From NCBI GenBank assembly GCA_029961685.1, contig JARWKL010000011.1:4776501-4840500 (forward strand): a stretch of 64,000 bases of DNA. Direction: 5' to 3'. Source of the DNA: Aristolochia californica. Lineage: Eukaryota > Streptophyta > Magnoliopsida > Piperales > Aristolochiaceae. Positions 1 to 13,300 of this stretch are shown piece by piece. A program made the position numbers and the translations under genes. Under the pieces are notes generated by a model. The model had not been told where the DNA came from. It was given only the letters and a program-made list of their open reading frames with translations, and made no database searches. Each line of letters begins with the position of its first letter. Within the stretch, counting starts at the first letter, position 1.

Positions 1-1180
1 AAGAAGTTTTTTAAAAACATGGGAACTAAGAGGAGAAAGCAGTGGAAGAGACAAGCAATAGCACAGGAACCTAAGCCGACTACCTATTGATTTTTAGAAG
101 GAAAACTTGATTCCCTAAATCCAAGGAAGAAATGCTTGTTAGCACTCATTAGAGGAACTCCTTATTAATAACCTTCACTCACATTCTTTTAAATTTAATA
201 TAATGTGAGATGAAATCGAGTCCATTATTAGAAGATCATTATTATAAGAATGCCTTTATTGCTCTTTAACTCTCTTCCAAAGGTCTAACAATAAGGAAGG
301 GTAGGGGCATTTTGGCTATAAGAAGGTTGGTGGCAATCCGATTAGTGCAGCTCACTTCTAGGCTGAAAGGGAAAGAAAGACCTTTCTTTTAACTCGACAT
401 CTTTGAGAGGGATTTTCTTTCTTTTTCAGGACAAGAAAAGGAACTCCTTCCTTTTCAGGATTGAAAAGAGCTCTTCGCCCATCTTTGGCCCTATCAAAGG
501 AAAAATGTTAACCGTTTTATCACCTTTTTAGGGACAAGATAAAAGGGGACATCTGACTTGCTTCCTTTTGTTTTTACCTCTACTCCTGAAAGGGTGAATA
601 GAGCAATAGTATGAGGCCAGGGAGATGACTAATGCAATGCAAGTTGACAAATCTATAAACGATACATAGAGGAAGTATTGTCATTTGGTATCAATTAGGA
701 TTAATCTTAGTACTGATATCATCTATTTAATGTGAAACTCATGGTTGAGTAGGACAGCCAAGAAAAACACCTACTTTGTTTTTGCTTCTCTCTATCTTCT
801 GCTCAAGCTTAATTACAAACTCCAACTAGACAACCTTTTTTCTTTCTTTTTTTTTTATTTTTTATTTCGAGTAGTCCTCATTTAATTTTTCTAGCACTCT
901 TTTCCCTCTCACATTTGAGACATAAGAAAGTTTGTAATAGTTTTACTTCATTGTGGATTACATTTAGAAGGGATGCAAAGAGTCCCAGGTCAACTTCTGC
1001 AAACGTTGGCACAATGTATGTGGTTGGAAACAAGAAATGACAAATAATTTTTCCAAGGCTTGGTTGATGAACTTCATATTAGTTAAAATGTGGCATTATT
1101 TTTTGTCATACCACTATAAGAAAAGGAATCTTGTCGGACAAAACCATAGAGCCTCCAACAACAAGGGGATAAGAGTAGAA
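1..1180. other. AT-rich non-coding DNA, no gene recognised
   Basis: I see no supported exon on either strand. The stretch could be an upstream intron of the processing-peptidase gene whose last exons lie at 1968-2665, because those exons need 5' partners that must lie further left. A T-rich tract occurs near 840-870. Confidence 0.4.
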
Positions 1181-1190
1181 TAGAACTAAC

Positions 1191-1514
1191 GACCTCCATG
1201 GGCTTCGCATCTTCCAGGATCGCTTAAGAGGTCCACTTATCGTAGAGGGTGACTCCAAAGTCGCCATTGGCGGGTGTTCCAATGCTTCTTTCCCCTCATG
1301 GTGTCATTGGCAGTTTTTTCTTGATATTATGGACATTGTTTCCACTACCTCTTGTACTTGGTCCCATAGTCTTAGATCAGCCAATTTGGCTGTTGATTCG
1401 TGTGCTAAATTGGGTCCCTCCTTGTAATCTCTTGTTGTTAGGGGAGGCCTCCTTTTGATGTATTATTTTGCTTTTCTTCATAATAAAATCATCACTGTTT
1501 AAAAAAAAAAAAAA
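1191..1514 (+). mobile_element. 5'-truncated LINE, 3' end (RNase H tail)
   Basis: The + strand encodes the end of the RNase H domain of a plant LINE ORF2, with the recurring motif GPLIVEGDSKVAI followed by a CTWSHSLRSANLA-like stretch, then a short 3' UTR and a poly(A) run at 1501-1514. The 10-bp direct repeat TAGAACTAAC flanks it at 1181-1190 and 1516-1525. This is the signature of target-primed reverse transcription. The same 3' end recurs many times in the window. Confidence 0.85.
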
Positions 1515-1967
1515 GTAGAACTAACAAAATATCCTCAGACTGCAAAGACAAACGTGAAGCTTTGCTTCCTCAGACTTCAAAGACAGACATGAAGCTTTGC
1601 TGAAGAAGAATCACATAGTTCAAATGGGACAGAGTTCAAACCTCACACAGTGACTAATTTACAAACAAAACTATTCAGCAATTGGATAGTATCTGGTATT
1701 CTAATGATAGTTCACAAGGGAACAGTTATCTCAAGATAAAACTTCAAAGTGTAAATTATGAAGCAAGTTTATGCTTCCTTGTTTAGAATTCAGGGAAGTG
1801 GACCTGGATTGACTCCCTGTGGTTGATTCGTTACTGAGGTTTCTATATTTGTTAGACTGATGGTTTTCTTTCTGTTTGTCAATCCTTTTAGTCTCTTTAG
1901 CCAATTATTAACTACCACTTCTTTAAGTCACTCTGCTATTTTGTCCATTACTAAAATCAAAGTGCAG

Positions 1968-2665
1968 GTTAAGCATGGATTTCTTTATGTTAATGGACGG
2001 GCTCAAAGAGAAGACTTCATATTGGAGCTTCCAACTTACACAATGATGGAAACTGTGCGTTCATATTGTCTTAACTTAATGTTGCTTAATTCCAATATTT
2101 CTTTTTGTTGTTTGGTGTGCCAGCGGCACGTGTTCTTGAACAACATTTTGGAGTAGTGACCGGCTGGTGGAAGGTCCTGGTAAGTTTTCATGCAGAGTAC
2201 ATCATCAGACCAGGCGATACTAAAATAACTATTAAGAAGGAAAATGAATCTTGTTCAGGTCAACGAGGCTCCATGTTGTTGACATCTGAATGCTTCATGA
2301 TATGGACCTCCATCATGAGCGTCAGATGGTTCAGTGTCTGCTTGGTGTGTCCTAAACTTTTTTTCTTATTGGTGGCACTTAATTTTACTGGGATTGCAGC
2401 ATGTACCAAGCGGTCATGTTTATGTTCTGGGCGACAATCGGAATGATAGCTATGACTCCCATTATTGGTAAGTATTGACTATGCCAATCAAATCAGCATG
2501 ATGTATCTCAAAGAATCGTGTTCTTCTAATTAACAGTCTTTATTGTATTTTCTTTTTTAAGCGGACTTCTGAAAATGTTCATCTTTCAATGACAGGGGCC
2601 CTCTTCCTATTGAGAACATTGTGGGAAGATATGCCTTGTGTCATCTGAGAAAGCCACATATCTGA
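1968..2665 (+). CDS. Chloroplast/thylakoid processing peptidase (signal peptidase I family), last three exons
   Basis: Three exons join in frame: 1968-2054, 2400-2467 and 2596-2665 (TGA at 2663-2665), with acceptors ending CAG and donors GTGCGT and GTAAGT. They encode VKHGFLYVNGRAQREDFI, then HVPSGHVYVLGDNRNDSYDSH, then WGPLPIENIVGRYAL and a short C-terminal tail. GDNRNDSYDSHYWGPLP is the box E region of type I signal peptidases, which in plastids remove transit and thylakoid-transfer peptides. The exons holding the catalytic Ser and Lys are not in the window, so they lie upstream or are lost. The C-terminus (CHLRKPHI) differs from the usual RYWPP ending, so the copy could be divergent or a partial pseudogene. 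It lies about 1.4 kb upstream of SEX4 on the same strand. Confidence 0.8.
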
Positions 2666-4024
2666 TTCTTCTTATCAGGAATTATAAGAGGTATGTAACT
2701 GATAAACTATTTTACAGATTATGTATCTTCATATTTTTTTAATTGCATTAAATAAGGTTATGTAGTCAGAAGCTTTCACTTAGGGCATAAAAGAGTTGAA
2801 TTTGGTTGTTCAGTGTTAGGCCCTCAAGCATTTATAAACATTTTATGGACTATTACCTACCCTTTTACCAGAATCCTTGTTCTAATTTTGTGATTATGAT
2901 CCCTTTCCTTCTGGCATTTACTTATAATTGAAGTTCATTATCTGCTTAATCTCCAGGAATGCCACAGGATGAAGCAGCTCTCAGTTTACCCCTCTCAACG
3001 CCAAAACTTTCATGAACACTTCATCTCGAATTTATCCCTTCACATTGGTTTCTATTTCAGTGTGAAGATTGCACTAGACAGCTTCTATATATTCTCTGCA
3101 ATTTTCTCTTTTGTCTGCTGTAAGGAGCAAAGTAGTGTTAACTTTATAGACTAGTGTTTGTAGTGTTTGTTTATGGCCACGTGGAGTTAAGTTGGTGCTG
3201 ATGTGTGCACTTTCAAAAAATTCTGAAAGAAGCTGATAGTCTGAATCACTTGATTTGCCCCAGTTGTGTAAAAGAACAGAATTTATTGCCCAGAAGTGTT
3301 TATAAGCAACAGATACGATTGAGAGGGCTACAGAATGGCAAAATTCGGAACAGGTCAAGGTTACTCTGACCTGTTTTATTTATTTTTCTACTATATTTCC
3401 AAATTATCTTATACTCATTTTATTATTCTTTTACCTAAAGATTGTAAGTTATTTTTTATTATTCATTTATTTACGCAAAAAGAGAATAGGGAGAAGCCTC
3501 TGATTCCATGTTCGAACAAGTTCCAAATTATTCAAATAGACTTTATGGTTCAAATGAATTTTTTAAAACAAAAGGCAACTAGATAAAAAGTTGTTCAAAC
3601 AGAAGTTTACTTCGATTGTTAAATAATTTCGCATACTACAGTAATTGTAGTTCGATTTTCAGATATTTTTTAAGATAAGAGCATCAAAAGAGAGAAGAAA
3701 GGAGGATGAAAAGGTGAAAAGAAGTTAAAAGAAAAACAAATATACCGGTCACCGGAGGAAGAGAAGCAACCGACACAGCTAGAATGCGGGCTCTTCCCCC
3801 TTGGCTCGGCGACAACTTCATAATAATACCGAAAAATAGATCTTATAACTGCATCGTCCAATCAAAACTCTAATCAAACCGGTCAGATAAAATGACCGTA
3901 CATAAGCGCACGTAACTGTTTGGGGGCTGGACACTACCCACTGTTGAGTGATATTCCAAAAATCGAAGTCGTACTCTTTGTTCAGAGTAGTTATTCCTGC
4001 CCACCTGGATCGCTAGATGCTGCG
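2666..4024. other. Intergenic: peptidase 3' UTR and SEX4 upstream/5' UTR region
   Basis: No coding exon is supported here. The first part probably holds the 3' UTR of the processing-peptidase gene and the last few hundred bases the promoter and leader of SEX4. I could not single out a convincing TATA box or start site. Confidence 0.4.
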
Positions 4025-4362
4025 ATGAACTGCCTTCAAAATATTCCCCGGTAATAAAAATCTTATCGATATTCTTCTTATTTTGCTCTTTACCTTTTCT
4101 TGTACTGAATCACCTTTCTGATGGAGATTGCGTTTTTTAAATTTCAGATGTGCTGCTTTGCTTTCACAAGCCCCGAGAGATGATGGACGAAATCTGCCAA
4201 TCTTTTCACTGATGGTGGCTACTTTTAATTGCCTTTTTGGTTCTGCACATCTATTGCACCACTTTCGATATCGCTATATTTGAATGTTGAATTCATGTTG
4301 GATAATTTCAGGATATGGCAAAATCAGGACATTCTAATTTTCGACAGAGGATTTCTCTAAAG
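4025..4362 (+). CDS. SEX4: SEX4 exons 1-3: start codon and transit peptide
   Basis: Exon 1 (26 nt) starts at the ATG of MNCLQNIPR. Exon 2 supplies [20 protein letters not shown] and exon 3 [17 protein letters not shown]. The stretch is basic and Ser-rich with few acidic residues, as expected for a stroma-targeting peptide. The MNCLQN start matches the conserved start of plant SEX4, which fixes the start codon. Introns 1 and 2 are both 97 bp. The donor at 4363 (GTTAGG) opens the 28.7-kb intron 3. Confidence 0.9.
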
Positions 4363-7300
4363 GTTAGGTTTTGTTTTTTCTCTCGAATGGACCCGAAACC
4401 TATTTGCTCATTTGCAAATTTGGATTATCATCGTTTTCTTGTTGAGGCTGCAAATTTGGGTACTCTAACCATTTTTATTTTTTATTTAATTTTTCCATCT
4501 AGAGGCTTAGATGTGTTTTATGTAGTGAATTTGAGCTCTTAGGTGTAGATAATTATAGAAGAGTTAAGAGTCTGTAAGGATGCATACTGACGTTCTTTAA
4601 GCGTTTTTTGGATTCTCTTATTGATAATTTTTTGGGCCACCGTCACTTCATGTTCCCCTTGAAACTTCAGGATCAGGTCCATATGTGATAATTTTTTTAA
4701 ACTGTTAACATTCGCGTATTTTCTTCTTTCTTAGCGGGTTAGAATCTGTATTGAAGTGTCAGGGTCCGATAGGGATGGTTGAGTCCCTGACTGTCGACTT
4801 ATTGCTTCTTGTTCATAGATTGTTTTTATTCAATGTGTAAATATCGCTCCGAGTTTGCATCAGATGGTGCTTTAGTTGCTTTTTGATTCTGAGAGGCCTT
4901 ATCGTTCTGCTGATTTTGTTTTTATAGTATGTTTAAGTAATCATCAACAAAGCCTTGTCCCTGCTATTGCTCAGCTAATGGGGGAATTTCTTCCATTTTT
5001 GTCTGTGATATGCTTTATCAATTCTTAGGTAACACTTTTCTAGTCTCTAGCATGATTCAAATGGAAATTGTTGAATTCTAGAGTCCCATTGAAGGAATGG
5101 AAGTGGGGCAAGAGGAATAGGCAGGGCAGCGGGAAAAGAAAAGAAGAGAAGAGAGAGTTTTGCTTCAGGAAACCTATCCCTCTTTTTCCCACAATTTTAT
5201 TTATAATCTTCTTTTAGCAAGAGATCCTAGCTTTAGAAGGATTGACAAAGACTTATAAAATACAACAACTAAGAATCACACTCAAATTAGAAACTTTTCC
5301 AATTTCTCATATACTCAAACAATCCTCTTCAACCTGCGGCATATAGATCATGTATACCCAGCTTGTATCAGATTGAAGACAACTATGTTGGTTGCAAAGT
5401 TTTGGTGAACATGTTTGCAAGATGTTTATGAGATGATACATGTTAAGGAAAGAAAACTTCATTATAAATCTTGTATTGTAAGAAGTGGCAATTTACTTCA
5501 ATATGTTTAGTTTTTTCGCGGAAAACTAGATTATTTAAAATATGGATGCTTGCATGGTGATCACAAAACAATTTCATTGGGTCTTTCACTAGTAGTTACA
5601 ATTCTTGAAGAAGAGACTTTAATCACATCATTTTGCAAATTGCATGAGCCATGATTTTGTCTTTTGCTTCGTTGATCTTGCTACACATTTTTTTGAATTA
5701 CGCCTAGTAACCAGATGTTATGCATGCAATAACATTAATATTTAATTATTTTTATTTAATTTACATTATTTTTTTTCAGTTTTAGGCCACAAGGGTATTA
5801 TTGGAATATTTTATTTATAGGGGTATTTTTGTAATATTTTATCGTAAACCCTAACAGGGGAACCCTATTTAAGGGGTAAGAGTAATGAGAAAGGGAAGCA
5901 TTGATTTTAGGTTAAATTTACGTTAAACAGGCTTAGAGTTCTCCTCAACGAGCTCTAGGGTTTTCAAACTTCCCTTTGGCTTGATTTTGATCTTCATTCT
6001 CCATGTCTCCTTACAATTCCACCATGTCTTTCTACAATTCCCCATGGCTGAATCGGAACTTCAACAATGAATCCTTGTGTTAGATCCAGAACCGTAACAA
6101 CTGGTATCAAAGCGGGAACACTTATTCCCCAGAAGAATGGATGGCGATGCACAGAGAAATATACCTAGAAGAATGGATGGCGATGCACAGAGAAATCAGA
6201 TAAATGTGGTGGGTTGGCATTGAAGAGGAAAAAATATGGGAATGGCGTGCAGCCTACGTGAAAAATTTTCTTGCAAGGAAGCAACTGGCTTCCGCAGAAA
6301 AGGTCACACGACCTGAAATCTCCGAGCAGGAAACACCAGCGACGGCCTTGTCAAAATTGATTTCCGGCTCATGGAAATCTGACGAGCAAGACCCTGCACT
6401 TCCGAAATCGAAGTCGATATTAACTCCGAACCCGGCCTCAGCACTTCCAAAATCAGACGGCGGGACATCAGATTTTAGGACATCGGACGGGTTTTCTGCC
6501 AAAACGTCGTCGGTAGTGGACGATATTGGGGCGACCCCGAATCTGACTCCGGGGACCTTGCAAATCTTCGAGAAGGACCCGGGAAAGCCGCAATCGGAGA
6601 GGTATTCTGCTACACCCTCGTCGGTGCTGGAAATCTCTGAGCATGGACATCATGCGCAAATATCCCGAGCTGGGCATTGGGACCCAGAAATTCCAAAATC
6701 AAACCTCCCATGCTCAGGGCAAGCCACACTCTGTCCCGAACGGGAGAAGGAAAATTTTCCGGCCACTGTTCTGACCAGGAAATATTTCCGAGAGACCTCT
6801 GTCTCGGAAAATACCCAAGTGGCGAAGCCCCAAAGAGCTGCCCTTTGCCACCGGACACGGAGGAGGCTCTGTCGTCACCGTCGGAAACATGTCCGGTGGG
6901 ATGTGACTTCCGGCCACCACCTCCCACTCGCACTCCACTTAACGGCAGACCAGAGCATACCCAAGTTCCAAATTGGGGGGGGGGGGGGGGGGGGGGGTAA
7001 GGTCTCAAAATTTTTTTTTTTTGCGAGGCTTTGTTTTTCTGTGGATGTGAATCTTCAAATTGCAGACGTGGGGTTTAATTTTCTGGATCCCCATTATGCT
7101 ATTCGGCCACGAATTTCACTTTCGAATTTTTGGCCGGGTGAGTTTCTGTTCCAGGAAGCACAACAACACATCCAGCATCGTTTTGGCTACCTTACGGCTG
7201 GTGTGTATGAATTCCGAGAGGGAATTTTTCTGGGGATGCCGGGCACGATCGCTAAATTTTTCTGGATGTCATTTTCTTCTTCTCCTGCCGAGACCAGCAG

Positions 7301-10300
7301 CAGTCTTCTTGTCCATCATTCAATTAGCAACCTTGTGTTTAATCTTTTAGATGTTTAGGATGCTGCTCGTCCACTGTTTGTCCAAATTCTTCAACCAGTG
7401 CCTGTTGGTGATAAAATTCTTCACCTCCAGGCAGAATCAGACTCTAGGGAATTTTGGGTTCTCTTGGGTGGATTTGCCCCGATTGGGAAAACGAATGTCA
7501 GTGAGGATGAGGCTTCTCTAGAATCTACCTCTGGGAAACGCTATAGTATTATTGATGGTCAGGTGAAGATGCTTGCTGAAGAGTCACTCTCTAAAGTCAT
7601 GCTGGAAAATAACAAATGGTACTTGCTGGATTGTGGAGCTGAGGTTTTGTTTGGGTTGGTCGTGTAACTCAGGTAGAAGACAGGAAAGCTGCTATCCAGG
7701 CTGCAGAGGAATTTAGTACCAACCAAAACAGACTGAAGTCCACAAGAATAACACAACTAATACAAGGTTTTGAGACTCATGCATTCAAGTCCAACTTTGA
7801 GTCTTGGTCAGTGGGCTCCGGGACTTCTGGTACAGAGGAAGGAAGAGGGCAAGTGGCAGCTCTGCTGAAGCAGCAAGGAGTTGATGTTAACGGAATGGTA
7901 AAAGGTGGTCCTGTTGTTGAGGATGTTCCTCCCTTGCTGGAAATGGGTGGACAAGTTGAGGTCTGGTGCATCAATGGCAGTGCCAAGACTCCAATTCCCA
8001 AGGAGGAGATTGGTAAATTTTACCCGGGAGATAATATAGCTGCACTCAGTGATGAAGTGTTGTGGCAGAAGGGATCATATGCTAAGTTCTGGAAAGCACT
8101 GGGCAAGTCCATAAAACTAGGCATCATCGAGGATGCAACTAACAGGAGCCATCTAGCAAAGCTTCTTCGCTTTGAAAGTACCAAGTCTAAAGGGAAGTTA
8201 ACATCACTGGATCAGTACATTTCTAGAATGAAATCTTTTACATTACTAGGACTAGCATGGAACAGTTGGAAAAATCTCCATTCCTTGGGAGGCTCACCAA
8301 GAAGGACTATGAGGTAATTTTCTTCACAGACCCAGTATTTGAATTTGGAGAATTTGGAGGCAATCCAGCAGAAGTGTCCTTCCATACTGTTACTGTTGGC
8401 ACTGCTTGTGCCTCTGTCCCCGAAGGGAAGACATTAGATCTGCAACCATTCACTTTTTTGCATAGTTTTGGCAGGGACGAAGATGACCACGATGAATGTA
8501 CCCCAACAGTTGACAGAGAGGAACTCCTGAGGGAGGTGGACAACGTCAAAGATTTTGCTGGAAATTGCTTGGCGGATGAGAATGTTCTTATGCTGTTTTA
8601 TATGAACTTGATTATGTTCATGGACCCCTTAAGAAGGTACATGAATATGTTCATGCATTTCCACTTGCTGCTTACAAGGCCCAAAATGTTATTGCTGGAA
8701 ATGGCATGTCGGGGGGGTGAGCTTGGCAGATTGCCTGCACGGGAAAGGAAGGATAAAAGTCTGTAGGTTTCTTTTGCAAATGTTGCTGCCAGAGAAATCA
8801 AGAATGTCAACGAGAATTATTTTGGGGCGTCCAGTTCTTTTGGAAGTCACAGAGAGATGATCAGCGAGATGGTGAGGACAGATTCTTATAGGGGAGCTAT
8901 TCTGAATAATCCTTCTCTCATGAGCCATGCAACAGTTCTGGATGTTGGTTGTCGTACTGGAATACTGAGTTTATTTGCTGCTCAAGCAGGGGCCATTCTC
9001 CCTGATATGGCAACTATGTTTTGCTGCTGGAGTTGGGAGAGGTGGAACTAGCGTTCCATTCTGGGAAAATGTCTATGGATTTGACATGTCTATCATTGGG
9101 AAGGAAGTTCTGGAAGATGCTACCAGCTTCCTATTGTTGATGTAGTCGCCAGTAGTGATATTGTAACAGGAACATCAGTTCTCAAGACCTTTGCAGCACG
9201 TGGGTTCTTCCACCAATTTTTTTGTGCTGCTGCTGTGGCACTGCAGCAACCAGTGCTGCCAACAGTGCCAATGCTGCAACCAGAGCTGATTATTCAGAAA
9301 GTAGTGGCAGCAGTGACGAAGAGATCCTACATGAATGGGCTACCTAAAGATACCATCCATATGAAGCTGACAGGAAGTGCTGGACAAAGCCTTGGTGCAT
9401 TCCTCTGTCCAGGGTTCCCTCTTGCACTAGAAGGGGACAGAAATGATTATGTAGGCAAGGGATTCTCTGGGGGGGAGATTGTAGTGTATCCTCCCAGAAA
9501 GAGTCAGTTTGATCCAAAGGAAACTATGGTCAGTGGTACTGTTGCACTCTATGGAGCAATTGGAGGGGAGGCGCATTTTAATGGAACTGCTGCTGCGAAG
9601 TTTTGTGTGCAGTTCAAGGGGGATGGTTATAGCCATTGTGCAGGAAGGGGGCCCTGCAGGCCAAATGGAGGCAGTGCAACTTTGCCAATGGGGGGCCGCC
9701 GTGAGGGGCTGTTTCACACCAGTCTAGGACTGAGGGAGGGCAGCGTTGCTGTTGGGCAACCTGTAGCGACAGTCGGCTCGCTTTCCTACAGTTGATAGGG
9801 CAAAAAAAAAAAAAAAAAATAGTTGACTTAGTTAACCTTATAGGCAATAAAGGAATAAAATTAATAAAACCAATAAAATATTCCTCTGAAGAATTAGCTG
9901 GATTAGATTGGAACTTAAAATTTAGGGAAGAAAAAGTAATTAGTCCAGAAGAAAGCATAATATACACAAATACTAGAGGAAATATAAATATTAGATTTAA
10001 TAATTATGAACAAAAAATATCAGAAGAAACAAAATCTGTTGCGAGTGAAGATTATGGCTTAGTCAATATAGAAATAGAACAAGGTTTTGGACAGATTGGT
10101 GGTTAGGTCAGGCTAGTCTAAACTCTTGCTATGGTCAAATCTACTCTCTCGTCAGAAACAAGGAGGCTAATATTTCTACTGTTGGCCAAAATTCTTGTGA
10201 TTGGAATCTAAATCTCCGTAGAGGGCTGACAGAAGCAGAAACTATTGAAGCTGCCAAACTCATTACGAGCCTATCTTCGGCCCGTGTCAAAAATGGCCCA

Positions 10301-13300
10301 GACACCCTGATATGGACACTTTGTCCCAAAGGTACGTTTTCTGCTTCATCTACCTATAAAGCTCTTCTACCCCCCTCCCATGCTCAATCCTGTCACCCAT
10401 CAACCATTGCGTGGTCTCTACATGTACCCCCGAGAGCAAAATTCTTTATCTGGACAGCATGCCAAAACAAAATCCTAACATCGGATGCGCTAATTCATCG
10501 GGGAACACACGTTTTGGATCCTCTTTGCCCGTTTTGCATGTCCTCCACTGAAATTGCGGATCATGTACATCTGCATTGTAATTATGCGCACTCGGTATGG
10601 ACAAATCTCATCAACAAAATTGGCTTACACTATTGCTCATCCCAAAATCTCGTTTCTACAATCCACTCGATTACAAAGGTTAATCTCCCTAAAATTGGAA
10701 AGTTATTAATCTCCTGCAGCGTCAGTCACATTATTTGGGGCCTTTGGAAAGAACGGAATAACAAAAGGTTTAATAACAAATCCCTTCCTGACTACACTCT
10801 GCAATTAGATTGTGAGGCAAGTCACCTCTTGGATTCGGATGAGGAAAGAATTCAAAAGTCTTGGAGGGATCATTCTTCTTGAAAATTGGGATCTTGTTGC
10901 AAAATTGTCCTATCCCCCCCGCCCTCCGACTATGGAGACTTGGTCTCTTCCTCCGACTGGATTTTTTAAACTAAACTTTGATGGAAGTGCGTTAGGTTGT
11001 CCGAGGTTAGCTGGATATGGGGGGGTTATCCATGACGACCAAGGGAAATTGCTCCTCTCTTTTTGCGGGCCACTCGGCATATCAAACTCAACAACAACCG
11101 AATTATCTGGGTTGTTCAATGGCTTGAAGCTGTTTCATCAGAGAATGGAAGGACCTTTATTTGTCGAAGGCGATTCACAAGTTGTTCTCAGTTGGTGTAA
11201 GAAGACATGCAAACCCCCATGGTGGCATTGGGATCTTTTTTATGATATATGTACTTTAATTTCCCAAATACGATGTAAGTGGAATTATATTCCTAGATCC
11301 GAAAATCACTTGGCGGATAGTCGGGCTAAAACAGGTGTTTTCTCCAACAGCTTGTTGTGGAGGAAGGTCCTGTTTAGTATGGTTTGTATTTTTTCTCTCT
11401 CTCAGTAATATCTTCACACCTTTTTAAAAAAATATATATAGAAATAGAACAAGATAAAATCATTTACCCTAAAGAACTTATGCTTGAATTAACTGAAAGA
11501 GAATTATTGCATCTAGAAGAAGACCTTATAAAAACAAAACAATAAAAGAAGAAGAATATCTTTACTATGACCATGAAAGAAATATTAGGATAGGAACAAT
11601 GCTGTTAGAACTTGAAGCAGAACAGGCAAATGAGGAAAATATTAGTCTAAAAGATTTTATGGATGCAGAAAGCTCAGTAAGAATGCCTGGTTGCAGTTAT
11701 GTTAGAACTCCTACACCACAAGTATATACTTCAGGAAACATGCCTAGATATCCTTATACACAACCAGTAGAATTTTCTTACAAAGTTAAGCCAAAAGGAA
11801 AAAGAAAAGAAGTAGAAAGACCCATAAAATTTAGAGAAATGGGAAAAGGAAAAATTCTTAATTTATCAGCCCATGATCCCCAAGAATGGACTACAGTTTT
11901 AGACATTTGGAAAAATCAAGTAGTATCAGATTATATACAAAATTTTCAAGCTCAAGATCCAGAAGAAATGTATAGGTATTTAGAAACATTTTTAGGAGAA
12001 AGTGTAAAAGCTTTATGGGAAACTTATAAGAGAGAAAATCAAGAAGAATTTGGTAGTCTAATGAACTTAGGATCTAATCCTTATAATTTTGTAAATAAAA
12101 TTTATCATCTAGTAACAGGAGATAATCCCAATTCAGGATTTATGACACTCCAGAAAGATGCGGTAGTATATTTAGAGCAACTTAGTCTTTATAATTACAA
12201 ATATGTTAAAAAATTCTTACAAGATTATTTTTATTATACTTGTATCTCAGGAAATGCTTTTAATAAAGATTTAGGTACAAAATTATTTAGAAAACTTCCA
12301 AGAGCTTTAGGAAAAGAAATTCATGATAAATGGCAATAATTAGAAGAAAGTAATCTTGGACTTGCTTACTCAATAGGACAGAGAACTAAATTCATCATGA
12401 CAATCTTACAAGAAAAATGTACTGATATTCAAATACAAAGACAACTTAAAGGTGATGACTTTGGCTTTTGCAAACAGATATATACCACCCAAGCTTATGG
12501 TCTAAAAGACTTAGATGATAAACCTAGAAAACATTAAAAATTCTATAAAAAAGGATATTTTATTAGAAGATCAAAAAGTAGAAAACCATATCTAAATAGG
12601 GATAGACATGTAAGAAGATTTAACCCAAAAAGAACATATAAAAATAAGCTTACTTGTTATATATGTGGCCAACCAGAACATTTAGCAAATACTTGTACAA
12701 AAAGACAAAATATTAATTCTAGAAGATCTTCCTTAGTTGAAAATGTTCAACAAGACTTAATAGAAGTAGATGAATATATGTCCGATACAGAATCAATTTA
12801 TAGTATAGTCATTATAGAAAATATGTTACATGAACAATCAGATTCAGATGATGAATTAATTATAGATCCTAATACTTAACCATCATGTGAACTTATGGAT
12901 GTTAATTTATAATGCCAACACACTTGGTCATGGCAAACAGGCCTTGATAGTAATCCCTGTTTTAGATGTAATTGGTACCCTAGCAAGAAAAATAGAGCTA
13001 AATGTAATTTATGTTTTATAGAAGCCTGTATACCCTGCTTAAAAATCTTAGGCATAATGCCAGAGGATAATACCTTACATAACAAGATCAGTACTACCAG
13101 ATTAGAAATTATATCTAGAAAACTAGAAAACTGTGAAGCAGAAATTAGCCTGTTAAAACACAGGATAGACACTTTAGAAAAAGACTCCTATGATGGCATT
13201 ACTGTAGGATTAGACGAACCTGAGACTTCTTATGTTTGTAACCAAGACAAGACATTTACTAGTATAATTGTCGGAGCTAAGATTATTTTTCCAGATAAAT

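Larger units (their letters stand above)
7000..9819 (+). other. Poly(A)-ended chimera of captured host-gene fragments
   Basis: Successive + strand segments read as coding sequence of unrelated plant genes: villin (about 7392-8028), GRP94/HSP90.7 (8029-8340), PRMT3 (about 8410-9205) and glutamate synthase (9331-9625). They are joined without introns and end in A18 at 9802-9819. The segments 7020-7390, 8340-8410, 8580-8760 and 9630-9800 are unassigned; 8580-8700 can be read as [20 protein letters not shown], which I do not recognise. All frames are shifted and stopped, so no chimeric protein is predicted. The layout resembles a retroelement that gathered transcripts by template switching (as for maize Bs1) or a Pack-type capture. 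Confidence 0.75.

Noticed and set aside
2105..2446. 113-codon ORF between peptidase exons
   Set aside because: Most of it is intron. Only 2400-2467, in a different frame, matches the peptidase.
6204..7358. A single 384-codon ORF as a real gene
   Set aside because: It runs through the G23 tract as poly-Gly and continues into unrelated sequence, and the other strand is just as open in places. Only its first part is kept, as unidentified.
7392..9625. Captured villin/GRP94/PRMT3/GOGAT pieces as alternative exons of SEX4 or of one host gene
   Set aside because: They lack splice sites at their borders, carry frameshifts and stops, and belong to unrelated proteins.
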